Under the pieces are notes generated by a model. The model searched no databases, was not told the origin of the DNA, and saw nothing but the letters and a program-made list of their open reading frames with translations. 6,487 nucleotides of DNA. Source: an uncultured Bacteroidota bacterium (lineage in GTDB: Bacteria > Bacteroidota > Bacteroidia > Flavobacteriales > Flavobacteriaceae). Position numbers and translations under genes: made by a program. This document shows, one piece after another, positions 1 to 6,487 of this stretch. The stretch's first letter is position 1. Every line of letters begins with the position of its first letter. The DNA lies in assembly GCA_903837025.1 (NCBI GenBank), contig CAILTC010000524.1, positions 1-6,487 on the forward strand, written 5' to 3'.

Positions 1-556
1 TCAGAACCAAAGTGTCATTATAAATAATTGACGTATTGCTTTGCTCCACTCCCATGAATTTAGAAGTCTTGTATTCCTTTTCTTCTAGCTTTCCTCCTTT
101 ATGAAATTTGATTTTCGAATCCGATTTTTCCTTAGAATTGACAATTTTTTCGAATAATAATTTTCGAAAATCCTCCTGATGTAGCGCATCTACAAGAAAA
201 CCTGCTTGACCGTTCATTACTACAGGAGCAATTATCGTATTCGTATCCAATTCTTCTTCTGACATAAAAGCAAGAGGCATAAAATAATGCTGATAAAAGG
301 CTTCTTTAAAATTAACTTCTAATAAAGCGCCATAATACGTATTATCTTTTGAAGTGATTTTAAAAAAATCAACCACTTCAATATACTTTAGCGTACTTGC
401 TTTACCACCATACCACCGTTTATTGATGATATAATTTTCAAGAATGTCAGAAGAAAAAACTTTTAAAAATTCCTTATCTTCAAAAGCATTTTTCCAACCT
501 ACTTTGAAAACGAATGGGTTTTGAAACTCTTCTTCGTTAACCTTTTTATCTTTCAT
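1..556 (-). CDS. mak: Maltokinase (Mak/Pep2), 5' part only, cut by the window edge
   Basis: My reading of the minus strand from the ATG at 556-554 gives 185 codons without a stop before the left edge; the C-terminal part is missing. Maltokinase phosphorylates maltose with ATP to maltose-1-phosphate, the donor used by GlgE, in the cytoplasm. What supports this: an RWYGGKA motif at residues 47-53, matching the RWF(G/A)GK motif in the N-terminal cap of maltokinases and of TreS-fused kinase domains, and a GVEQSNTS motif at 169-176, the segment just before the ATP-binding beta strands of this aminoglycoside-phosphotransferase-like fold. The start is fixed by its overlap with the glgE stop (TAATG, one shared base), which suggests translational coupling. 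The protein begins directly with the cap domain, so this is a stand-alone kinase and not the C-terminal half of a TreS-Mak fusion. The catalytic lobe is outside the window and cannot be inspected. The family call is fairly sure; activity is inferred from family and neighbour glgE. Confidence 0.85.
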   Translation of the reverse strand, partial: MKDKKVNEEEFQNPFVFKVGWKNAFEDKEFLKVFSSDILENYIINKRWYGGKASTLKYIEVVDFFKITSKDNTYYGALLEVNFKEAFYQHYFMPLAFMSEEELDTNTIIAPVVMNGQAGFLVDALHQEDFRKLLFEKIVNSKEKSDSKIKFHKGGKLEEKEYKTSKFMGVEQSNTSIIYNDTLVL

Positions 557-2490
557 TATCGCTGAATTTTAAATAGATGAAATGGCATTTCAGGAGATAA
601 TTCCACAAAATTCCACTCTTTGTCCCAAAAATAAGTGTTCCCCGTAATCAAATCAGTAATCTTGATGGGGTGGTTGCCTAGGGAATTAATCGGTAGTCTA
701 ACCATTGATCGACTGACATTGAATGCATCTAAATTTACAATCATTAAAGTTTCGTCTTTTTTATCATCATCAAACTTGTAATAAGCAATAATTTGCTCAT
801 TATCAGTAGCACAAAAAACAATATTATTGGTTTGTTGCAACGAGGCTTGTTCTTTTCTAATAGAGTTTATTCGAGTAATTAATGTGGTTATTTTATTCTG
901 TTTTTCCCAATCCCATTTGATATATTCATACTTTTCAGAATCTAAATACTCCTCTTTTCCTGGCGCCATAGGAGCCGAAATCATGTATTCGAAAACAGGT
1001 CCGTAAATACCAACGCTTGAACTCAAAGTTGCTGCTAAGAAATATTTTTGAAGATGCACTGATTCATTTCCACTTTGCAAAGCATAAGGATTGATGTCGG
1101 GCGTATTAGGCCAAAAATTAGGTCGGTAGAATTCTTTTTGTTCCGATTGCGTTAATTCCTCTACATATTCAGTCAATTCTTTTTTAGAATTTCGCCACGT
1201 AAAATAAGTATAAGATTGAGTAAATCCTTGTTTCGCTAATTCATTCATGATTTTTGGACGCGTAAAAGCTTCCGCCAAAAACAAGACATCAGGATGTTTT
1301 TTCTTGATTTCACCAATTAACCAACCCCAAAAAAAGAATGGTTTTGTATGCGGATTATCAACTCTAAAAATTTTAATATCACATTCTTCTACCCAAAACA
1401 GCGCCACATCAAGCAATTCTTTCCAAAGGTTTTTCCAATCGCCACTTTCAAAATAAATAGGCAAAATATCTTGGTATTTTTTTGGAGGATTTTCGGCATA
1501 TTGTACCGTTCCATCAGGTCTCCACTTGAACCATTGTGGAAAATTTTTTGCATACGGATGATCTGGCGCTGCTTGCAAAGCATAATCCATAGCCACTTCG
1601 ATTCCTAAATCTTTTGCTTTTTTGACCAAAGATTTAAAATCATCAATAGTTCCTAATTCCGGATGAGTTGATTTATGGCCACCATATTGCGAACCTATTC
1701 CCCAAGGCGAACCCACATCACCATGTTGCGCATGGGTTGCATTATTTTTTCCTTTACGATTTACTTCTCCAATAGGATGAATAGGCGGGAAATATAAGGT
1801 ATCAAAACCCATCGAAGCTACTCTTGACAACAGCCTTTCACAATCCTTGAAAGTACCGTGTTTTCCTTCTTCGGCAGAAGCCGAACGGGGAAAAAACTCA
1901 TACCAAGTGCTGAATAATGCCTTTTTTCTATCGACATAAACATTTAATTCGGATGAATTATTTTCTAATAATCGAATAGGGTATTTCTTGAAAATTTCAT
2001 GCAAATACCAAGACGTTGCTTCCTGAATTGCTTTATCATAATCATGCTCATTCGTAAAAAAAGCAATTACTTTTTCGAGATAATGGCTCTCAGAATCATC
2101 GGCAAATTCTAAAACTGATTTTAAATATTCAGCGCCTTCTAATAATTCAGAATTTACATGCTGATTATCTTGAATTTTTCTTTCGGTTCCGTGTTGCCAG
2201 TTTAAAGCATAATCAACCCAGCCTTGAACAAAATAAGTATATAAACCTTGTTTCTCAACTTTAAAATCAGCAAACCATTCATCGTTTTCTTTTGGAATCA
2301 TTCGAACTTCTTGCCACTTTTTGTCGTCTTCATGTTTGTATTTAACACAACATTCAACAACATCATGACCGTCAGAAAATACGTCTGCGGTAACTTTTAC
2401 GGTTTGCCCAACAATTCTTTTAATAAAATAAACGCCTCCATCTATTTGAGGCAAAACATTCTCAATAACTATTCTGGTTTGGTTCTGCAT
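556..2490 (-). CDS. glgE: Alpha-1,4-glucan:maltose-1-phosphate maltosyltransferase (GlgE, GH13_3)
   Basis: The 644-residue protein transfers maltosyl units from alpha-maltose-1-phosphate to the non-reducing end of alpha-1,4-glucans, with phosphate release, in the cytoplasm. Residues 1 to about 185 form the N-terminal GlgE region (DUF3416 type, opening RIVIENVLPQIDGG). The (beta/alpha)8 catalytic barrel follows from about 190, and a C-terminal beta domain from about 560. GlgE signatures are NRKGKNN (244-250), GSPWGIG (260-266) and the ENPPKKYQDI segment (333-342). The nucleophile is D378 in FRVDNPHTKP and the acid/base is E407 in LAEAFTRP. Their spacing of 29 residues equals that of D394 and E423 in Streptomyces GlgE. 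D465 in NTPDINPYA is the likely third carboxylate. The length is slightly below the roughly 675-700 residues of actinobacterial GlgE. There is no signal peptide, so it is not an exported amylase. It lies 108 nt after glgC and overlaps mak by one base. A plain alpha-amylase label would be wrong. Confidence 0.94.
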   Translation of the reverse strand: MQNQTRIVIENVLPQIDGGVYFIKRIVGQTVKVTADVFSDGHDVVECCVKYKHEDDKKWQEVRMIPKENDEWFADFKVEKQGLYTYFVQGWVDYALNWQHGTERKIQDNQHVNSELLEGAEYLKSVLEFADDSESHYLEKVIAFFTNEHDYDKAIQEATSWYLHEIFKKYPIRLLENNSSELNVYVDRKKALFSTWYEFFPRSASAEEGKHGTFKDCERLLSRVASMGFDTLYFPPIHPIGEVNRKGKNNATHAQHGDVGSPWGIGSQYGGHKSTHPELGTIDDFKSLVKKAKDLGIEVAMDYALQAAPDHPYAKNFPQWFKWRPDGTVQYAENPPKKYQDILPIYFESGDWKNLWKELLDVALFWVEECDIKIFRVDNPHTKPFFFWGWLIGEIKKKHPDVLFLAEAFTRPKIMNELAKQGFTQSYTYFTWRNSKKELTEYVEELTQSEQKEFYRPNFWPNTPDINPYALQSGNESVHLQKYFLAATLSSSVGIYGPVFEYMISAPMAPGKEEYLDSEKYEYIKWDWEKQNKITTLITRINSIRKEQASLQQTNNIVFCATDNEQIIAYYKFDDDKKDETLMIVNLDAFNVSRSMVRLPINSLGNHPIKITDLITGNTYFWDKEWNFVELSPEMPFHLFKIQR

Positions 2491-2582
2491 ATTGTAATTT
2501 TAAAAAGACTACGAAATTTAGTAAAAATAATATTAATAAAAACATAATAATGATACATTTATTTGTTTTATTCAATAGTATT

Positions 2583-2590
2583 CAAAAATA
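2583..2590 (-). promoter_or_regulatory. Candidate -7 element of an internal promoter for glgE
   Basis: The minus strand reads TATTTTTG here, an exact match to the Bacteroidetes TAnnTTTG -7 consensus, just after the glgC stop and about 92 nt before the glgE start codon. I see no convincing TTG/TTTG -33 box 17-23 nt further upstream, and in DNA this AT-rich such a match can arise by chance. It would allow glgE and mak to be expressed separately from glgA and glgC. Confidence 0.25.
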
Positions 2591-2598
2591 TAAGTGGA

Positions 2599-3879
2599 TT
2601 ATTTAATAACATAATTATTTGGAATAACAGCTCCTTTTCGAATGACAACAATTCCGTCTTTAATGGCATATAATTCGTTAGAAAAATCGGCTAAATGTTT
2701 TCCACCATCAATATGAACGTTATCTCCTATTCTACAATTTTTATCTACAAGAGCATAATTGATATGGCAATTTTTACCAATCCCCATCAATTGCCTGTTA
2801 TTTTCAGCATCTTCTTTCATATCGTCTATGTTTTGATAAAAATCATTACCCATCACATAGCAATTTTTAATAACTGTCCCATCCCCTATTCGAGAACGAA
2901 TTCCAATTACCGAACGGCTGATTTCTTTGGCATGAATAATACAACCTTCAGAAATCAACGATTTTTCGACTACCGTTTTATTGAATTTTGATGGCGGCAA
3001 TAATCTTGGTCTTGTGTAAATTTTATTATCATTATCAAACAAGTTAAATTGAGGAATATCATCTGTAAGGCCTATATTAGCTTCAAAAAAGGAATCAATA
3101 TTACCTATATCCGTCCAATATCCTTCATATTGATAACTCAGTATTTTTTTGTTTTCAACGGCCTGAGGAATTATTTCTTTACCAAAATCTTTGGTATCAG
3201 GGTTTTTCATTAAGTCAATTAACAGGTCTTTATTAAAAATATAAATCCCCATTGAGGCCAAGTATTTTTTGCCCTCGCTTTTCATCTGCTCACTTACATC
3301 CGATTCCCAATTAGGCAATAGTTCTTTCGCAGGTTTTTCGATAAACGATTCGATACAACTATCGCTATTCGTTTTTAAAATTCCAAATTCAGGAGCATCT
3401 TTATCATTTACAGGCAAAGTGGCTATAGTAATATCAGCCTCGTACTTCATGTGTTCCTCAATCATATCATTAAAATCCATTTGATACAATTGATCTCCCG
3501 AAAGTATTAAAGCATAATCAAAATCATGATTCAAAAAGTGCGGCATACATTGTCTTACCGCATCAGCAGTTCCTTGAAACCATGTAGGATTATCAGGAGT
3601 TTGTTCGGCAGCAAGAATATCTACAAAAGACTGACTAAAAGCATTAAAAGTATAGGTATTTTTTATATGCGCATTTAAGGAAGCGGAATTAAATTGTGTC
3701 AAAACAAAAATTCTTTTAATATCCGAATTCATACAATTTGAAATAGGAATATCTACCAATCTATATTTTCCAGCAATTGGCACAGCTGGTTTTGACCTTG
3801 TTTGGGTCAATGGATACAATCTTGATCCTTGTCCTCCTCCTAGAATAATTGCAATTACGCTTTTCTTTTTAGCTTTCAT
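2599..3879 (-). CDS. glgC: Glucose-1-phosphate adenylyltransferase (ADP-glucose pyrophosphorylase)
   Basis: This 426-residue enzyme makes ADP-glucose and pyrophosphate from ATP and glucose-1-phosphate, the committed step of classical glycogen synthesis. The N-terminal nucleotidyltransferase domain (about 8-275) shows ILGGGQGSRLYPLT (12-25), SKPAVPIAGKYRLVDIPISN (29-48), GTADAVRQ (103-110), SGDQLYQMDF with catalytic D129, FIEKP with glucose-1-phosphate-binding K182, and GYWTDIGNIDSF (253-264). The D129-K182 spacing equals that of D142 and K195 in E. coli GlgC. Residues from about 300 form the left-handed beta-helix with hexapeptide-like turns (VIGIRSRIGDGTVI). Length is normal. The position of the E. 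coli fructose-1,6-bisphosphate activator lysine (K39) is T27 here, while the C-terminal GIVVIRKGAVIP stretch resembles cyanobacterial and plant enzymes, so effector control probably differs from enteric GlgC. The start overlaps the end of glgA by 11 nt with no Shine-Dalgarno, fitting translational coupling. The call is very secure. Confidence 0.97.
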   Translation of the reverse strand: MKAKKKSVIAIILGGGQGSRLYPLTQTRSKPAVPIAGKYRLVDIPISNCMNSDIKRIFVLTQFNSASLNAHIKNTYTFNAFSQSFVDILAAEQTPDNPTWFQGTADAVRQCMPHFLNHDFDYALILSGDQLYQMDFNDMIEEHMKYEADITIATLPVNDKDAPEFGILKTNSDSCIESFIEKPAKELLPNWESDVSEQMKSEGKKYLASMGIYIFNKDLLIDLMKNPDTKDFGKEIIPQAVENKKILSYQYEGYWTDIGNIDSFFEANIGLTDDIPQFNLFDNDNKIYTRPRLLPPSKFNKTVVEKSLISEGCIIHAKEISRSVIGIRSRIGDGTVIKNCYVMGNDFYQNIDDMKEDAENNRQLMGIGKNCHINYALVDKNCRIGDNVHIDGGKHLADFSNELYAIKDGIVVIRKGAVIPNNYVIK

Positions 3880-5296
3880 TTTTGTTTAGTATTAAATTGT
3901 ACAACTGTATATATTCCTGACAAACGCTCTCCCAAGAATGGTCTATTTTCATCCCTGATTTTCGAATATCATTTAATTTTTTCTTGTCATTATATAAAAT
4001 CACAGCTCTTTGAATCGAGTAGCAAACATCAGTTATTGATGCTTGATCGTGACAAATTCCGTTTCCTCCATCCCCAAAATCGACTACCGTATCTTTCAGT
4101 CCTCCTGTTCTACGCACAATAGGAATTGTTCCGTATTTCAAAGCATACATTTGGTTTAAACCACATGGTTCAACTCTTGATGGCATTAATAAAAAATCAG
4201 ATCCTGCATAAATCAAATGCGCTAATTCTTCATTATAACCTATATAAAGATTGTAATTCCCTTTGAAACCCGCTAATAAATGGCTCAATTGCGATTCTAT
4301 TTCCGTATTTCCTGAACCTAAAACTAGGATATTAATTTCCATATAATTTTCAGATAAAGCTAACGCAGCAGCATGAGGCAACAAATCAGCTCCTTTTTCA
4401 TCTAATAATCTTCCGATGAAACTAAAAAGCGGTTGGGTTGGGTCTAAATCAAATTGCTTACATAAAGCTTCTTTATTTGCTTGCTTTCCTTTTCCTAAGT
4501 TTTTAACCGAATAATTAGCAGCCAACATCCTATCTTCGGCAGGATTCCAAACCTCTATATCAATCCCATTCAAAATCCCCTTTGATTTATTCCTCACAAG
4601 ATTAAATAAGGATTCTAAACCATAAGCCGAATAATTAATTTCATTCAAATAATTAGGAGAGACCGTTGTCACCGCCCAAGCACATTTTATGGCTGCGGCC
4701 AAAGAATTAATTCGATTATCCCATTCTAAAATAGTCACTTTCGATAAATCGAACTCCGGCAAATAATACAATTTATCAAAACCAAATTGTCCTTGATAAA
4801 TAGAGTTATGAATCGTAATCACTGAGGGTATATTCCGTAATTTTTCATATTTATTGGCATAAAGCATCATAAACGGGATCAATCCTGTATGATGATCGTG
4901 ACAATTAATAATGTTTGGAACCTTATTTAGGGAAATTATCCAATCTAAAGTAGCAATTTGAAAAGACAAAAACCGTTCTATATCATCTTCATATCCGTAA
5001 ACTTCTTTTCTATCAAATAATTCTGGGATTTCAACTAAATACAATTCGAAACCTAATGGAGTTGTTTTCCCTTTCAGAACATTAAAAGGAAAATTAAAAT
5101 TCCCTAATTTAACATACCCATTATGAACACATTCAAATTCATTTTCGGCAATAAATTTTGTGTCATAACAAGGCATAACAAGGCTCACAAGATGTCCCGC
5201 ACTAAATTGATATTTTGGCAATGCACCAACAACGTCTCCTAAACCCCCAACTTTTGCAACCGGATAACATTCCGCTGCTATATGAAATATATCCAT
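3869..5296 (-). CDS. glgA: Glycogen synthase, ADP-glucose dependent (GT5)
   Basis: The 475-residue protein transfers glucose from ADP-glucose to the non-reducing end of alpha-1,4-glucan in the cytoplasm. It has the two-Rossmann GT-B fold. The N-terminal half carries the donor-binding KVGGLGDVVGALP (15-27), with K15 at the same number as in E. coli GlgA, NCHDHHTGLIP (131-141) and TIHNSIYQGQFG (161-172) with H163. The linker has KGILNGIDIEVWNP (239-252). The C-terminal half has FIGRLLDEKGADLL (293-306), with R296 and K301 as the donor phosphate-binding pair, and PSRVEPCGLNQMYALKYG (372-389), with E376 matching catalytic E377 of E. coli. The GT5-type N-terminus and full length separate it from the shorter GT4 GlgM that makes maltose-1-phosphate in mycobacteria. 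It is the first gene of the minus-strand cluster and its 3' end overlaps glgC. The ATG at 5296-5294 puts the start directly at the first beta strand (MDIFHIAAECYP), so nothing upstream is needed. Confidence 0.96.
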   Translation of the reverse strand: MDIFHIAAECYPVAKVGGLGDVVGALPKYQFSAGHLVSLVMPCYDTKFIAENEFECVHNGYVKLGNFNFPFNVLKGKTTPLGFELYLVEIPELFDRKEVYGYEDDIERFLSFQIATLDWIISLNKVPNIINCHDHHTGLIPFMMLYANKYEKLRNIPSVITIHNSIYQGQFGFDKLYYLPEFDLSKVTILEWDNRINSLAAAIKCAWAVTTVSPNYLNEINYSAYGLESLFNLVRNKSKGILNGIDIEVWNPAEDRMLAANYSVKNLGKGKQANKEALCKQFDLDPTQPLFSFIGRLLDEKGADLLPHAAALALSENYMEINILVLGSGNTEIESQLSHLLAGFKGNYNLYIGYNEELAHLIYAGSDFLLMPSRVEPCGLNQMYALKYGTIPIVRRTGGLKDTVVDFGDGGNGICHDQASITDVCYSIQRAVILYNDKKKLNDIRKSGMKIDHSWESVCQEYIQLYNLILNKNES

Positions 5297-5370
5297 TTTA
5301 GAAATTAAGCCTTTTATAATACTCCATCAGACATTATTCATTCTAATAAAATCATCCCATTGTTAGATTC

Positions 5371-5405
5371 CAATAATATATATAAATTCTAATTAAACCT
5401 ACAAA
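5371..5405 (-). promoter_or_regulatory. Candidate Bacteroidetes-type promoter for the glgA-led operon
   Basis: On the minus strand a TTTG at 5405-5402 is followed after 23 nt by TATTATTG at 5378-5371. That is one mismatch from TAnnTTTG, with the spacing at the upper limit reported for flavobacterial promoters. It would give a leader of roughly 70 nt before the glgA ATG at 5296. The rest of the 182-nt divergent region (5297-5478) is AT-rich with no hairpin, riboswitch-like motif or small ORF I can support. I could not identify a matching promoter for the plus-strand hydrolase gene. Confidence 0.3.
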
Positions 5406-5478
5406 TTATGTTACTTTTATGTTTTCTAAATTTAGTAAAAAATTTATGAAATAATAACTTCCAATAAAATTTATTGAA

Positions 5479-6357
5479 ATGACAAAAAAAACTTCAAATC
5501 CTACACAATCCTTAAAAATTCCTAAACCAATTCTGCAAATTGGTAAAATTATCGCTACTATTTCACCAAAACTAACAGTTCTATTTACTGCAAAATTATT
5601 CACATCTCCTATAAAACATAAAATTCCAAAAAGAGAATTGGAAATGGATCACAAAAGCATACAGCAATTAATAAAAATTCCGGCTATTCATAAAAAAATT
5701 GTTTTATATCAATATGGCGAAAGTGAGAAAAAAATACTTCTATCGCACGGCTGGTCAGGAAGAGGAACTCAACTATTTAAAATAGCCGATGAATTAATAA
5801 AACTCGGGTATTCAACAATAAGTTTTGACGCACCCGCCCACGGAAAATCACCAGGAAGAACAACTATTATGTCCGAATTTGTTGAAACAATTCTAGAAAT
5901 AGAAAGACAATTTGGCCCCTTTGAAGCTGCCGTAGGTCATTCTTTAGGAAGTATGTCGCTGCTAAATGCAGTAAAAAAAGGATTAACACTACAGCATCTA
6001 GTACTCATTGGCAGTGGAGATGTTGTACAAGATATTCTTGATGATTTTATAGCAAAACTACAATTAAAACCTGTTTTTAGCGAATACTTACGCTTGCATA
6101 TCGAGAAAAAACTCGGTGAAAAAATGGACGATTATTCCGCATATCAATCAGCAAAAGAAGTGGCAATTCCCGTTCTGGTCATTCATGATAAAAACGACGA
6201 CGAAGTGCCGGTAACTGCCGCAATACACATTAATAAACACTTAAAAAACGGTACCTTGTTTTTGACCAAAGGACTTGGTCATCGCCGAATACTAGGAAAC
6301 TCCGAAGTAATTGAAAAAGTGGTGCAGTTTATTGCTACTAAAAATAGTAGGGCGTGA
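5479..6357 (+). CDS. Alpha/beta hydrolase of unknown substrate
   Basis: The 292-residue protein has an alpha/beta-hydrolase fold. The oxyanion-hole HGW is at 90-92, the nucleophile elbow GHSLG at 153-157 (S155), the probable acid is D240 in HDKNDDEVP, and the probable base is H268 in GLGHRR. A short lid-like insert lies at about 185-222. The first 55 residues precede the hydrolase core; the stretch 17-42 is moderately hydrophobic with scattered lysines, which could be amphipathic and membrane-seeking, and it leads into a basic IPKRELE segment. I kept this ATG because such N-terminal extensions occur in related flavobacterial hydrolases, to my recollection; the next in-frame ATG is M56. No signal-peptide cleavage site is evident. 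The substrate cannot be read from the sequence: esterase, lysophospholipase-like and thioesterase roles are all open. It is transcribed divergently from glgA with no clear link to glycogen. The final residues R-A and the TGA stop lie within a palindromic element. Confidence 0.85.
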   Translation: MTKKTSNPTQSLKIPKPILQIGKIIATISPKLTVLFTAKLFTSPIKHKIPKRELEMDHKSIQQLIKIPAIHKKIVLYQYGESEKKILLSHGWSGRGTQLFKIADELIKLGYSTISFDAPAHGKSPGRTTIMSEFVETILEIERQFGPFEAAVGHSLGSMSLLNAVKKGLTLQHLVLIGSGDVVQDILDDFIAKLQLKPVFSEYLRLHIEKKLGEKMDDYSAYQSAKEVAIPVLVIHDKNDDEVPVTAAIHINKHLKNGTLFLTKGLGHRRILGNSEVIEKVVQFIATKNSRA

Positions 6358-6443
6358 CCTTCCAAAAACTCAGGTCAGGCTGTTCGCTGTATCTTTGTTT
6401 TCTGAAAAAGAAAACAAAGGATGCCGCTTCCATCCTTCACGCG
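6350..6443. repeat. Nested palindromic element, probably a dispersed flavobacterial intergenic repeat
   Basis: Several inverted repeats are packed into about 94 nt. GCGTGA (6352-6357) pairs with TCACGC (6437-6442) and closes the unit. Inside are TGACCT/AGGTCA (6355-6360 with 6372-6377), an 11-bp arm CTTTGTTTTCT/AGAAAACAAAG (6393-6403 with 6409-6419, loop GAAAA), and AAGGATG/CATCCTT (6417-6423 with 6431-6437). The arms share bases at their borders, so alternative folds compete. The element is more GC-rich at its ends than the DNA around it. From memory, similar units beginning with GGGCGTG and ending in TCACGCG recur between genes in flavobacterial genomes; only one copy is present here, so repetition is inferred. 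It overlaps the hydrolase gene by its last codons. The remaining bases to 6487 are AT-rich without recognisable content. Confidence 0.6.
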
Positions 6444-6487
6444 AGCTGCAAATCCTTAACTAATATCTTAAATACCTAAACAATAAA

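Noticed and set aside
1..556. The partial gene as a TreS-maltokinase fusion.
   Set aside because: In such fusions the kinase follows a GH13 domain in the same protein. Here the protein starts directly with the kinase cap and the preceding gene is a separate GlgE with its own stop codon.
2248..2547. A 99-codon open frame on the plus strand antisense to the glgE start, and other antisense frames such as 1247-1456, 1348-1608, 2695-2991 and 3269-3484.
   Set aside because: They lie opposite strongly conserved coding sequence and their translations show no recognisable domain; they are shadow frames in AT-rich DNA.
3869..5296. The glycogen synthase as a GlgM-type maltose-1-phosphate synthase.
   Set aside because: GlgM is a shorter GT4 protein; this one has the full GT5 N-terminal KxGGLGDV motif, K15 and the typical GlgA length.
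5363..5392. The short inverted repeat TTAGA/TCTAA in the divergent intergenic region as an operator.
   Set aside because: Five-base arms with a 20-nt gap are expected by chance in DNA of this composition, and the match does not extend.
5406..5603. A 65-codon minus-strand frame with hydrophobic residues across the hydrolase start.
   Set aside because: It is antisense to the hydrolase N-terminus, and its hydrophobicity follows from the complement of lysine-rich AT codons; no other evidence supports it.
6392..6420. The 11-bp hairpin as a rho-independent terminator for the hydrolase gene.
   Set aside because: The stem is AT-rich and is followed by GGATGCC, not by a T tract on the plus strand; read on the minus strand it also lacks a T run. 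It is better explained as one arm of the larger palindromic element.
6350..6443. Cloverleaf-like pairing as a tRNA or an integron attC site.
   Set aside because: There is no T-loop TTC motif, no plausible 7-bp anticodon loop and no CCA-end geometry for a tRNA. The paired R/L core sites of an attC are not recognisable, and no integrase or gene-cassette context is visible.

Overview
The window is AT-rich and looks like a chromosomal segment of a member of Bacteroidetes, most likely a flavobacterium. The AT-rich leaders lack Shine-Dalgarno sequences, there are candidate TAnnTTTG-type promoter elements, and the gene content and protein style fit that group. This placement is inferred from style, not from a database search.

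Layout: positions 5296 down to 1 carry four genes on the minus strand. In transcription order they are glgA (GT5 glycogen synthase), glgC (ADP-glucose pyrophosphorylase), glgE (maltose-1-phosphate maltosyltransferase, GH13_3) and the first 185 codons of a stand-alone maltokinase (mak/pep2) that runs off the left edge. glgA and glgC overlap by 11 nt, and glgE and mak overlap by 1 nt (TAATG). glgC and glgE are separated by a 108-nt AT-rich gap that could hold an internal promoter. A 182-nt divergent intergenic region separates glgA from a plus-strand alpha/beta hydrolase gene (5479-6357). The last ~130 nt contain a compact nested inverted-repeat element (about 6350-6443). It overlaps the 3' end of the hydrolase gene and supplies its stop codon.

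How the genes work together: the minus-strand cluster combines two routes to alpha-1,4-glucan. In the classical route GlgC makes ADP-glucose from glucose-1-phosphate and ATP, and GlgA polymerises it. In the GlgE route maltose, usually made from trehalose by TreS, is phosphorylated by maltokinase and the maltosyl unit is added to the glucan by GlgE. Branching enzyme (glgB) and trehalose synthase (treS) are not in the window; they would be expected just past the left edge if this is a full GlgE-pathway operon. The hydrolase has no evident role in glucan metabolism.

I found no new defence or mobile system. The main points of interest are the merged two-route operon, the substitution at the GlgC activator-site position, and the 3' palindromic element that forms the end of a coding sequence.
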